Part shown: one piece after another, positions 1 to 5,629 of the stretch
How positions within the stretch are numbered: the first letter of the stretch is position 1
Layout of the letters: each line of letters begins with the position of its first letter
NCBI GenBank assembly: GCA_964544485.1
Contig: CAZJBH010000027.1
Span: forward strand, 1-8,169
DNA: 8,169 nucleotides
Origin: CAZJBH01 sp964544485
GTDB taxonomy: Bacteria; Patescibacteriota; Minisyncoccia; Portnoybacterales; UBA2143
Direction of reading: 5' to 3'
Position numbers and translations under genes: made by a program
Notes under the pieces: model-generated
Seen by the model: the letters and a program-made list of their open reading frames with translations, nothing else
The model's database searches: none
What the model was told of the DNA's origin: nothing

Positions 1-188
1 TCGATATCTTTCATGGTTATCCCAGCTTGATCAAGACAATATTTGGTTGCCTGATGAGCTGCTATCCTAGGAGAATGCTTATACCGATTAAATCTTTCTT
101 CCTCAACAAAAGCAATTAATTTCCCATCAATTAAAAGACAAGCTGCGTTATTAAGCGAATAAGGATGAGTAATTCCTAAAATCTTCAT
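1..188 (-). CDS. NodU/CmcH-family carbamoyltransferase, N-terminal part only
   Basis: The frame opens at the ATG at 188 and runs off the left edge after 62 complete codons, starting MKILGITHPYSLNNAACLL. The block DGKLIAFVEEERFNRYKH (residues 21-38), followed by an Ala/Tyr/Cys-rich helix ending in CLDQAGITMKDI, is the characteristic N-terminus of O-carbamoyltransferases of the NodU/CmcH/TobZ type. These move a carbamoyl group from carbamoyl phosphate to a hydroxyl of a sugar or antibiotic. Only about a tenth of the usual length of roughly 550-600 residues is present. The usual His-Asp before the Ser/Ala-rich stretch appears here as Leu-Asn, with a histidine at residue 8 instead. It is the last visible gene of the operon, 44 bases after the preceding glycosyltransferase. 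That gap is very AT-rich, without a clear terminator, promoter or strong ribosome site (only AAAGAAA near the start). A role decorating the glycan made by the upstream genes is inferred from context. Confidence 0.83.
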   Translation of the reverse strand, partial: MKILGITHPYSLNNAACLLIDGKLIAFVEEERFNRYKHSPRIAAHQATKYCLDQAGITMKDI

Positions 189-232
189 ATTTTCTTTAAT
201 TTAATTATTACTTAAAAAAAATCTTTAAAAAA

Positions 233-1282
233 TTAATTAAGAGAAAAACAAATCTCTTTTAATTCTTTTCCCAATATCTGCGGTCTTAATCTTTCCTTAT
301 ATAACAAATATCCATTTTTGGCAATTTTTTCTAATAAATTCTGATCTTGTTTTAATTCTAAAATTTTATTAGCCAAATCTTGCCCATTGCCCGTTTTAAC
401 TAAAAGACAATTTTCTTCATCTTTTAACAATTCTTCAATCACCTTGACTCTAGCGGTAATTATTGGTTTCTGACAAGCTAAAGCTTCATAAATTTTATTC
501 GGAATAACTTTATCAAGTTTAGGAGTTAACCCAAAAACCCCTAAACAAACATCTGCTTGATTAATATATTCCGCAAGTTTTTGATAAGAAACTGTTTCAA
601 TAAAATTAATCTTAAGTTTTTTTTCTTCAGCTTGTTTTTTAATCTGTTGGTAATTTTTATCAAATCGAGTGATAAATTGAAATTGAATATTTTCTTGTTT
701 TAATATTTCAGCTGCTTTTAAAATATATTTTGCTCCATGAAAAGGAACCAAATATCCATGAAAATGAACTAAGAACTGATCTTGTTTTTTAATCTTTTTT
801 CTCGGATAAAAAATCTGGTCATTACTACCAACAAAAATTCTATGAAATTTTTCTAATGGCAAATTAAAAGTTTTAACAAAATATTCTACATGCGCCTGGG
901 TATCTAATAAAACTTTATCAGCTAATTTACAGGAATATTTATCTAGAAAATAAAAATAGCGACCCTTTAAGCTATTAGCGGAAAATCTCTTTCTATCAAA
1001 AACAGCCGTATTATACAAAGAAACAAAAGCATCTAAAATAATTGGCTTTCTAGTTAATAATTTAGCAAAAAAAATAATTGACTGGCCTAAAAACCCTATT
1101 ACCATTATATCGTAATCTTTTCTAATTCTCCAATGTTTAAAAAATAACTCCCAATATTTTTTTAATCCCTTAGCCCGACTACAGCATTCTATCACTTTAA
1201 CTTGGTTTTCTCTCAATCCCTTTATTAAAATATTATTCCTGGGATAATCTTTTTGATAAATGCCAAAATAACAAATTTTCAT
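233..1282 (-). CDS. GT4-like glycosyltransferase (GT-B fold), 349 aa
   Basis: This is probably a cytoplasmic or membrane-associated glycosyltransferase that moves a nucleotide-activated sugar to a growing glycan. The N-terminal Rossmann domain begins MKICYFGIYQKDYPRNNILI. A domain-linker region near residue 160 leads into the C-terminal donor-binding domain, seen at LVHFHGYLVPFHGAKYIL (171-188). The donor-site segment is VIPNKIYEALACQKPIIT (259-276). Glu266 matches the second glutamate of the family's EX7E motif. The position of the first is Lys258, so the motif is incomplete, as in a GT4 branch with TPK...VIPNK..EALA. No membrane helix is obvious. The ATG shares an ATGA overlap with the stop of the preceding SDR gene, which implies translational coupling, and AAGAG lies six bases upstream. 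Family assignment is strong; the sugar specificity is unknown. Confidence 0.88.
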   Translation of the reverse strand: MKICYFGIYQKDYPRNNILIKGLRENQVKVIECCSRAKGLKKYWELFFKHWRIRKDYDIMVIGFLGQSIIFFAKLLTRKPIILDAFVSLYNTAVFDRKRFSANSLKGRYFYFLDKYSCKLADKVLLDTQAHVEYFVKTFNLPLEKFHRIFVGSNDQIFYPRKKIKKQDQFLVHFHGYLVPFHGAKYILKAAEILKQENIQFQFITRFDKNYQQIKKQAEEKKLKINFIETVSYQKLAEYINQADVCLGVFGLTPKLDKVIPNKIYEALACQKPIITARVKVIEELLKDEENCLLVKTGNGQDLANKILELKQDQNLLEKIAKNGYLLYKERLRPQILGKELKEICFSLN

Positions 1283-2010
1283 AATAAACTCTTAAAAAAT
1301 CTAGCTAATTTAATCAATCTGCTCCAAAATTTTCCATATATATAATCCCTAACTCTAATTTCAGAACCTGATTTAAGTCCGTAATCGCCAATTGTTGTTT
1401 TAAAAATAATCTCAGCCACTTTTTTAGGATGAATTCCTTGAGCGTTTCCCATTTGAGTATTAGTTAAGCCAGGATGAATTAAATAAACTTTAATTTTATC
1501 TAGCTCTTTGGCCAAAGCCAAACTAAATCCCCTTAAACCAAATTTAGCAGCTGAATAAATAGATAATTCTTTTTTTGCTTCAAAAGACAAAGTGCTGCCA
1601 ATATTAACGATAGCTTGGGTTAAATACGCAAGACAAAATTTAGTCATTAAAATAGTTCCCTGTAAATTAGTTTGAATTTGCTCATTTATCTCTTGTTCTG
1701 CTTGATCTTTTAAAAATCCCTTTTTCATGCTTCCGGCATTATTAATCAAAATATCAATCTTTCCATACCTCTTAACAATTTGATTAACTGTTTGTTTAAT
1801 ATTTTCTTGATCAGCTAAATTTAAATTTAATAAAAAAACGCTCCTTGCCCCCATTTCTAAACATTTGGCTTTAGTTTCTTCGCCGCCTTTTTGATTCAAA
1901 TAATAAGTAATAATCAAATTGTAATTAGCTTGAGCAAATAAAAAAGCGGTTTCTCGGCCAATCCCGGAACTCGCTCCAGTAATTAAAACAATTTTATTAT
2001 CTTCCTTCAT
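1279..2010 (-). CDS. Short-chain dehydrogenase/reductase (classical SDR), 243 aa
   Basis: This is a complete classical SDR, an NAD(P)-dependent oxidoreductase of usual length. The cofactor motif TGASSGIG is at residues 11-18 and NNAG at 90-93. The catalytic tetrad can be read as Asn115, Ser139 (NIGST), Tyr152 and Lys156 (YSAAK), followed by HPG at 179-181. The C-terminus (KFWSRLIKLARFFKSLL) is basic and amphipathic and could touch the membrane; that is inference. The substrate cannot be told: the resemblance to FabG-like 3-oxoacyl reductases is generic. Its position between two GT4 genes suggests a keto-sugar or a lipid-linked intermediate. The start ATG lies inside the end of the preceding GT4 gene (14-base overlap) and has only a weak AAAGAG upstream. 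The stop overlaps the next gene as ATGA. All key residues are intact, so the enzyme should be active. Confidence 0.9.
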   Translation of the reverse strand: MKEDNKIVLITGASSGIGRETAFLFAQANYNLIITYYLNQKGGEETKAKCLEMGARSVFLLNLNLADQENIKQTVNQIVKRYGKIDILINNAGSMKKGFLKDQAEQEINEQIQTNLQGTILMTKFCLAYLTQAIVNIGSTLSFEAKKELSIYSAAKFGLRGFSLALAKELDKIKVYLIHPGLTNTQMGNAQGIHPKKVAEIIFKTTIGDYGLKSGSEIRVRDYIYGKFWSRLIKLARFFKSLL

Positions 2011-3286
2011 GTTTTATCTCTTTAAAAATTCCTATTAATTTATTAACTACTGCCTGATGCGTATAATTATTTAAAACTCTTTCTCGAGCTGCTTTGCCTA
2101 ATCTTTTTTTCAAATCATCATCTTTAAATATTTTAATTAAAGCTTCAGCTAATTTATCTGAATTTTTACTAGGCACTACCAAACCGGTTTTAGAATCAAG
2201 ATTAATATCCGGACTCGCTCCCGAGTCAGAAGTAATTACTGGCAATCCGCAAGCCATTCCTTCAATAGTAACCTGACCAAATGTCTCTAACCAAACTGAA
2301 GGGGTTACTAAAACATCAGCCGTATTAATATATTTATTTAATTCAACAAAAGGTTTTTTGCCAACTGTTTGAACATAGTCTTTAATTTTTAATTGATCAA
2401 TTAATTCAAACATTCGCTGACTTTCTCCGCCTCCGCCAATAATCAATAAATTGGCTTTAGGAATTTGAGAAACAACTTTTGGCATAGCTTTAATTAAATA
2501 GCCAATTCCTTTTTCCGCAAAATTAATCCGACCAATAAAAATAGCTATCTTTTCTCCTTGAACTCCCAATTCTTTTCGCAATTTTTCTTTATCTTCTAAC
2601 GGCTTAAACATTTCTGGATCAATGCTCACTTCTAAAATTCCTATTTTCCTCTTATCCAAACCCATCTCAATCGCTTCTTGAGAAGCAATTTTACTAACAA
2701 AAACCACTTGATCAGCTTGCTGATAAATTAATTCAGCGTATTTTTTCTCTCTTGGCTTATCCAATAAAAATTCAAGCCAAAGATCAATTAGTTTTTTAAT
2801 TCCTATTTTTTTAAAAAACAAATACCAATTCTTTTTTCCAAAAACTTCTTCAGCTGATCTTTTAAAATGCCAGCGCCAAGTAGTGATTTGTCGGAAAATG
2901 AAAGGAGAATTAAGTTTATTTTTAATTTTAGCTATCGCGTAACCAGTTTCTCTAGCCTGCCAAACAAAAATCACATCTGGATTAAATTTTTTAGAAAAAT
3001 TAAATACTTTCCGTTGAGTAATCTTAAGATACAAAAAACGAATAAAAAGATTAAAAGGATAAAGCCAGATTTTATTCCACAAAGGAGGCCAATAACGCAA
3101 AATTTTAATCCCGTCAATTTCCTGACTACCTTTTTTAAAAAAAGAAAGCCAAGGAGCAATTACATAAACTTGATGCCCTTGTTTATTTAAACCGCGCATT
3201 AATTCAAGAAAATAGTTATAAGTTCCCAAATGCTCACCTAACTCTTTCTCCCAACCAAATTTATACGCTACCACGCAAATTCTCAT
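1997..3286 (-). CDS. GT4 glycosyltransferase with complete EX7E motif, 429 aa
   Basis: This is a complete GT-B glycosyltransferase of family GT4. The N-terminal domain starts MRICVVAYKFGWEKELGEHL and has the GTYNYFLELMRGLNKQGHQV acceptor-side helix (21-40). The C-terminal domain begins at about residue 246 with IAIFIGRINFAEKGIGYLIKAM, where Arg253 and Lys259 match the donor-phosphate-binding Arg/Lys pair. GGGGESQ is at 284-290. The EX7E motif is complete, Glu334 to Glu342 (ETFGQVTIE), followed by GMACGLPVITSDSGASPD. It is longer than its neighbours because of an enlarged region at about 130-190 rich in Trp, Lys and Phe (RQITTWRWHFKRSAEE), which may contact membrane or lipid-linked acceptor; that is inference. 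The gene begins two bases after the stop of the preceding GT4 and shows no Shine-Dalgarno sequence, so it may depend on readthrough of ribosomes from upstream. Donor and acceptor are unknown. Confidence 0.92.
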   Translation of the reverse strand: MRICVVAYKFGWEKELGEHLGTYNYFLELMRGLNKQGHQVYVIAPWLSFFKKGSQEIDGIKILRYWPPLWNKIWLYPFNLFIRFLYLKITQRKVFNFSKKFNPDVIFVWQARETGYAIAKIKNKLNSPFIFRQITTWRWHFKRSAEEVFGKKNWYLFFKKIGIKKLIDLWLEFLLDKPREKKYAELIYQQADQVVFVSKIASQEAIEMGLDKRKIGILEVSIDPEMFKPLEDKEKLRKELGVQGEKIAIFIGRINFAEKGIGYLIKAMPKVVSQIPKANLLIIGGGGESQRMFELIDQLKIKDYVQTVGKKPFVELNKYINTADVLVTPSVWLETFGQVTIEGMACGLPVITSDSGASPDINLDSKTGLVVPSKNSDKLAEALIKIFKDDDLKKRLGKAARERVLNNYTHQAVVNKLIGIFKEIKHEGR

Positions 3287-3288
3287 AA

Positions 3289-3578
3289 TTAGTTAAATTG
3301 TTTAATAATTTTTTCAACTAAATTATCTAAATTAAAATACTGAATTACTTTTTCCCTCAAAGATTTTTTAATTTTTTCTTTTTCTTCTTCCGTTGAATCA
3401 TATAATGCCCTTATTCTTTCTGCTAAATTTTCAGCCTGATTATTTTTCAAAAATAGCTTTTCATTTAAAATATTTTCAAAAGCTTGATTTGAAGTTAGAA
3501 CCAAACATTCGCAAGCCATTGCTTCTAAAACAGCCTTATCAATACTCCCGGTCTCGCTTAAATTAATAAATAAATCAG
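3289..3578 (-). CDS. C-terminal part of a GT4 glycosyltransferase broken by an assembly gap
   Basis: Reading back from the TAA at 3289, the frame stays open to 3578. It encodes DLFINLSETGSIDKAVLEAM followed by ACECLVLTSNQAFENIL, the donor-site region of a GT4 enzyme in which VLEAMA carries the second motif glutamate (Glu271 of the restored protein). A stop codon appears at once in the sequence beyond 3579. The methionine at 3519 is internal to this domain and is not a real start, so this should not be called a separate 76-residue hypothetical protein. The N-terminal part lies at 3688-4467 in the same codon phase. Joining them at the 23-base shared sequence gives 348 residues without a frameshift. 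The fragment ends two bases before the next GT4 gene. In this subtype the first glutamate position of EX7E is a glycine (TGSIDKAVLE). Confidence 0.87.
3556..3578. repeat. First copy of the 23-base contig-end duplication
   Basis: These 23 bases, starting GCTTAAATTAATAAATAAAT, recur exactly at 3688-3710. Both copies encode the same residues (DLFINLS) in the same minus-strand phase. Unrelated sequence begins right after this copy. It is best read as the true overlap between two contigs. Confidence 0.95.
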
Positions 3579-3579
3579 A

Positions 3580-3615
3580 TTATACGAGATTAAGAAAGAA
3601 TCAGTGAATCAATGA
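3580..3615 (+). CDS. Possible tail of an unknown gene within the foreign fragment
   Basis: In the foreign 99-base piece, one plus-strand frame reads LYEIKKESVNQ and stops at TGA (3613-3615). That stop overlaps the start of the epimerase fragment as ATGA. The arrangement looks like the end of a gene translationally coupled to the next one, but eleven codons are too few to identify a family or to exclude chance. The boundary on the left is the chimeric junction. Confidence 0.3.
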   Translation, partial: LYEIKKESVNQ

Positions 3616-3677
3616 AAGCATTAGTAACAGGTGGAGCAGGTTTTATAGGATCAAACGTTGTCAAATTTTTACTGGAT
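3612..3677 (+). CDS. First 22 residues of an NAD-dependent sugar epimerase/dehydratase (foreign fragment)
   Basis: The plus-strand frame from ATG 3612 reads MKALVTGGAGFIGSNVVKFL and continues LD until the N run. This is the N-terminal beta-alpha unit of the extended SDR family (GalE, RmlB and relatives), with the NAD-binding GGAGFIG (GxxGxxG) motif at residues 7-13. The full protein would be roughly 300-340 residues; nothing further is present. It is the only plus-strand coding sequence in the window and sits inside a minus-strand glycosyltransferase gene next to a scaffold gap, so it is most likely sequence from elsewhere in this genome or another one, joined by error. Which sugar it acts on (UDP-Glc/Gal, dTDP-Glc, GDP-Man or other) cannot be told from 22 residues. 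Confidence 0.82.
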
Positions 3678-3687
3678 NNNNNNNNNN
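3678..3687. other. Scaffold gap (ten Ns)
   Basis: A run of ten undetermined bases marks a scaffolding join. The base right after it begins an exact second copy of sequence already present before the foreign insert. The true gap is therefore probably negative: the contigs overlap and nothing is missing. Confidence 0.99.
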
Positions 3688-3710
3688 GCTTAAATTAATA
3701 AATAAATCAG
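3688..3710. repeat. Second copy of the 23-base contig-end duplication
   Basis: This is an exact copy of 3556-3578, beginning directly at the end of the N run. After this copy the sequence continues smoothly as the N-terminal part of the GT4 gene (QQADLFINLS). Confidence 0.95.
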
Positions 3711-4467
3711 CTTGTTGATAATAAGGCAAAATTTTCTTATTTGGAATTGCTCCTAAAAATTGAATGTATTTTTCTAATCCTTTATCTTTTACTATTTGCT
3801 TAATTTCTTGAAAATATTTTTCTTGTTCTGCTAATCCTGGCGCCCCAATAATTTCTACTTTTAAATTTTCAAATTTTTTATCTTTAATTAAAATTTCAAT
3901 TGCCTCAATCAGAGTTTGATAATTTTTAGTTGGAGAAATTCTTCCAACAGAAAGAATATTAAACATCTGATGTTTAATGTTAGATGTTTGATGTTGAGCT
4001 TTAAAAAGCTCAACATCTATTCCATGCCCAATTACTTGAATCTTTTTTCTATTTTTCAAACGACAGCTTTCTTGAGAAGCAGTTACAATTTTATCTGCTA
4101 ATAAATTAACTAATTTTAATTTCCAAGTAACCGAACTATGAGTATACCAAGTAATAATTCTTTTTCTAAAGATTTTAGCTATTCCAGCAGATAAAATTGT
4201 GTATTCAGGATTCATATGACAGAATAAACCATCTGTCTTAGGCAATATTTCCCATAATAGTTTTTGCAAAACAAAAACTTTTTTAATTTTAGATTTTGGC
4301 AAAGAAAATATTTCAATATTTTTTCCTAAATCTCCTTTTTTGCTTTCTTGCCAAGTAATTACATAAAGCTTATCTAATTTAGCTCCCAGTTTTTTAATCC
4401 AAGTATAAACAAAACCAGCTAAATGCTCGTCTGGATCAACTTTTCTAGTGATCATTAATAATCTCAT
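3688..4467 (-). CDS. N-terminal part of the GT4 glycosyltransferase broken by the assembly gap
   Basis: From the ATG at 4467 (MRLLMITRKVDPDEHLAGFV) the frame gives an N-terminal GT-B domain, the linker VIGHGIDVELFK (145-156) and the start of the donor domain ILSVGRISPTKNYQTLIEAI (171-190), with Arg176 and Lys181 at the donor-phosphate positions. It runs to YYQQADLFINLS before the gap. Joined to 3289-3555 it makes 348 residues, a normal GT4 length. An upstream in-frame TTG at 4485 is rejected: the ATG at 4467 forms ATGA with the preceding gene's stop, and GGAAGGA, the ribosome-binding sequence, would lie inside the first codons of the TTG version. Residues 157-170 (AQHQTSNIKHQMFN) are encoded by short heptamer repeats and look like an insertion between the two domains. 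Sugar specificity is unknown. Confidence 0.88.
3958..3978. repeat. Near-perfect palindrome inside the GT4 gene
   Basis: Two perfect 10-base arms, ATTAAACATC and GATGTTTAAT, are separated by a single T. The right arm is also the start of the heptamer run at 3969. It lies in the codons for residues just before ILSVGR, at the join of the two GT-B domains. Confidence 0.9.
3969..3996. repeat. Heptanucleotide repeat, four units, in the GT4 coding sequence
   Basis: Four consecutive seven-base units are seen on the plus strand: GATGTTT, AATGTTA, GATGTTT, GATGTTG. Read on the coding strand they give HQTSNIKHQ. Thirteen bases (AATGTTAGATGTT) are identical to the array at 5602-5614. Four units of seven are 28 bases, so the phase is kept only together with the flanking bases. 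The added residues fall in the interdomain linker, where extra length is tolerated. Confidence 0.85.
3990..4017. repeat. Perfect 13-base inverted repeat with two-base loop
   Basis: The left arm GATGTTGAGCTTT (3990-4002) and right arm AAAGCTCAACATC (4005-4017) are exact reverse complements around AA. In RNA a four-base loop with 12 paired bases is more realistic. It encodes DVELFKAQH on the minus strand, directly next to the heptamer run. No U-tract follows on the transcribed strand, so a terminator function is unlikely. Confidence 0.88.
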
Positions 4468-5597
4468 AAACCTATTTCCTTCCAAAAATTACATATTTTC
4501 TTGATAATTTTTTCCTGATTAAATCTTTTTTCAACCATAGCTTTTCCTTTTTTACCCATTTCTTTAGCTTGTTCCGGATGATTCAATAAATACAAAACCT
4601 TTTTAGCTAGATTTTGTTCGTCTTTAATCGGAACCAAAAACCCATTTTCCCCATCTCTTACTATTTCCTCTGAACCAGTTGTTTTGGTTGCCACTACTGG
4701 CAAGCCAGCTGCCATGGCTTCAATTAATACCTTGCCAAAACTTTCATGCTGGGAAGTGGATAAATATATATTCCCTGCTTGATAATATTCAATTAGTTTT
4801 TCATGCTTTAATTTTCCTAAAGATTCAAAAACAAATTCCTGATCGCAATCAGAACAATAATTCATTTGCAAATCAGCTCCAGCCTGTAAAAAAATCATTT
4901 TCTTGAATTTCTGGCAAACTAATTCAATTGTTTTAAAAAAAGTTTTAAAATCTTTGGAAGGATCTTTTCTGCCTACATTTAAAATCATCGGGCGATAATC
5001 ATATTGTTGTTTTAATTTCTCAATTTTTTGCTCATCTATTTGACTGAATTTTTCTAAATTAACCGGGGTCGGAATTACCTTAATCTTATGCTGATTAACT
5101 CCTGCTTTAGCCAGTTTTTCCTTAATTCCAGAACTGACTACTCGAATTCCATCTGCTTGCTTAACTGTTAATTTGCTTAATAAAAGAAAAAACCAATTAA
5201 ACCACCAACGCCCCTTTTCCATCAACCAATATTTATTATCCCAGAAATCTCCATGAAAATGAATTAATAAAGGAATTTTAAATCTTTTTTTGATTAAATA
5301 ACCAGTTAATCCGGTTAAAAAAGGATCTTGGGTAACAATTAAATCAATTTTATCCGGCCAATAAATATTCTTGGCTAAATTAAAAGCGTCTAGAACATAA
5401 TTTAATTTAGATAAAGAATTACTTGGATAAACAGTTAAATTCTGACTGATTTTTCTTTTTTTAAATCCTTTTTTGGTTAGCACAATAATTTCTAATTGTC
5501 CGGCTAAATCAGCGTACTTTTGATGGCGCTCTAAAACATCGCCTGTGTAATCAGCGCCTAACAAGGTTCTATCTAAGCTAATCATTAAAACTCTCAT
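4464..5597 (-). CDS. GT4 glycosyltransferase with complete EX7E motif, 377 aa
   Basis: This is a complete GT-B enzyme of family GT4. The N-terminal domain starts MRVLMISLDRTLLGADYTGD and contains DLIVTQDPFLTGLTGYL (85-101) and LLIHFHGDFWD (110-120), the usual acceptor-side strands. A Trp/Phe-rich helix, GRWWFNWFFLLLSKL (129-143), may lean on the membrane (inference). The donor domain begins MILNVGRKDPSKDFKTFF (204-221), with Arg210 and Lys215 in the donor-phosphate positions. EX7E is complete, Glu285 to Glu293 (ESFGKVLIE), followed by AMAAGLPVVATKTTGSEEIV. CSDCD at 248-252 is a small cysteine pair not usual at this place. The start ATG has no Shine-Dalgarno sequence: the bases upstream are the heptamer repeat at 5602-5629. 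The stop forms ATGA with the start of the next GT4. The sugar used is not predictable. Confidence 0.93.
   Translation of the reverse strand: MRVLMISLDRTLLGADYTGDVLERHQKYADLAGQLEIIVLTKKGFKKRKISQNLTVYPSNSLSKLNYVLDAFNLAKNIYWPDKIDLIVTQDPFLTGLTGYLIKKRFKIPLLIHFHGDFWDNKYWLMEKGRWWFNWFFLLLSKLTVKQADGIRVVSSGIKEKLAKAGVNQHKIKVIPTPVNLEKFSQIDEQKIEKLKQQYDYRPMILNVGRKDPSKDFKTFFKTIELVCQKFKKMIFLQAGADLQMNYCSDCDQEFVFESLGKLKHEKLIEYYQAGNIYLSTSQHESFGKVLIEAMAAGLPVVATKTTGSEEIVRDGENGFLVPIKDEQNLAKKVLYLLNHPEQAKEMGKKGKAMVEKRFNQEKIIKKICNFWKEIGL
4477..4483 (-). promoter_or_regulatory. Ribosome binding site deciding the start at 4467
   Basis: The minus strand reads GGAAGGA with AAGGA ending nine bases before the ATG at 4467. 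It is the clearest Shine-Dalgarno sequence in the window. It supports the ATG over the upstream in-frame TTG at 4485, which the site would overlap. Confidence 0.7.
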
Positions 5598-5601
5598 AAT
5601 A

Positions 5602-5629
5602 AATGTTAGATGTTGGATGTTAAGTGTTG
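5602..5629. repeat. Heptanucleotide repeat at a gene junction
   Basis: Four seven-base units are seen on the plus strand: AATGTTA, GATGTTG, GATGTTA, AGTGTTG. The array forms the last codons and stop of the upstream GT4 (QHLTSNI, then TAA) and continues towards the next gene's ATG at 5597. It therefore occupies that gene's ribosome-binding zone. It shares 13 identical bases and the encoded TSNI with the array at 3969-3996. Confidence 0.82.

Noticed and set aside
189..232. Terminator or promoter in the 44-base gap before the carbamoyltransferase
   Set aside because: The bases are nearly all A and T; no GC-containing stem followed by a T-tract and no convincing -35/-10 pair can be told from the background.
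2867..3190. Plus-strand reading frame of 107 codons
   Set aside because: It lies wholly inside a well-supported GT4 gene on the other strand, has low-complexity Lys/Phe/Asn content and no family motif.
3289..3519. Separate 76-residue hypothetical protein starting at 3519
   Set aside because: Coding continues in frame above 3519 with typical GT4 donor-site residues (INLSETGSIDKAVLEA), so the methionine is internal to a larger enzyme.
3556..3710. Mobile element insertion with a 23-base target-site duplication
   Set aside because: The inserted DNA holds no transposase or terminal inverted repeats, ends in a run of Ns, and the second copy begins exactly at the gap. An assembly misjoin explains all of this more simply.
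3969..3996. CRISPR-like array
   Set aside because: The units are seven bases in direct tandem with no spacers, far too short for CRISPR repeats, and no cas gene is present.
3990..4017. Intrinsic terminator within the GT4 gene
   Set aside because: Neither side of the hairpin on the transcribed strand is followed by a T-rich tract, and it lies in the middle of an open, conserved reading frame.
4468..4485. TTG start adding six residues (MEGNRF) to the GT4
   Set aside because: The ATG at 4467 has an ATGA overlap and a ribosome-binding sequence that the longer version would translate; the N-terminus MRLLMIT fits the family.
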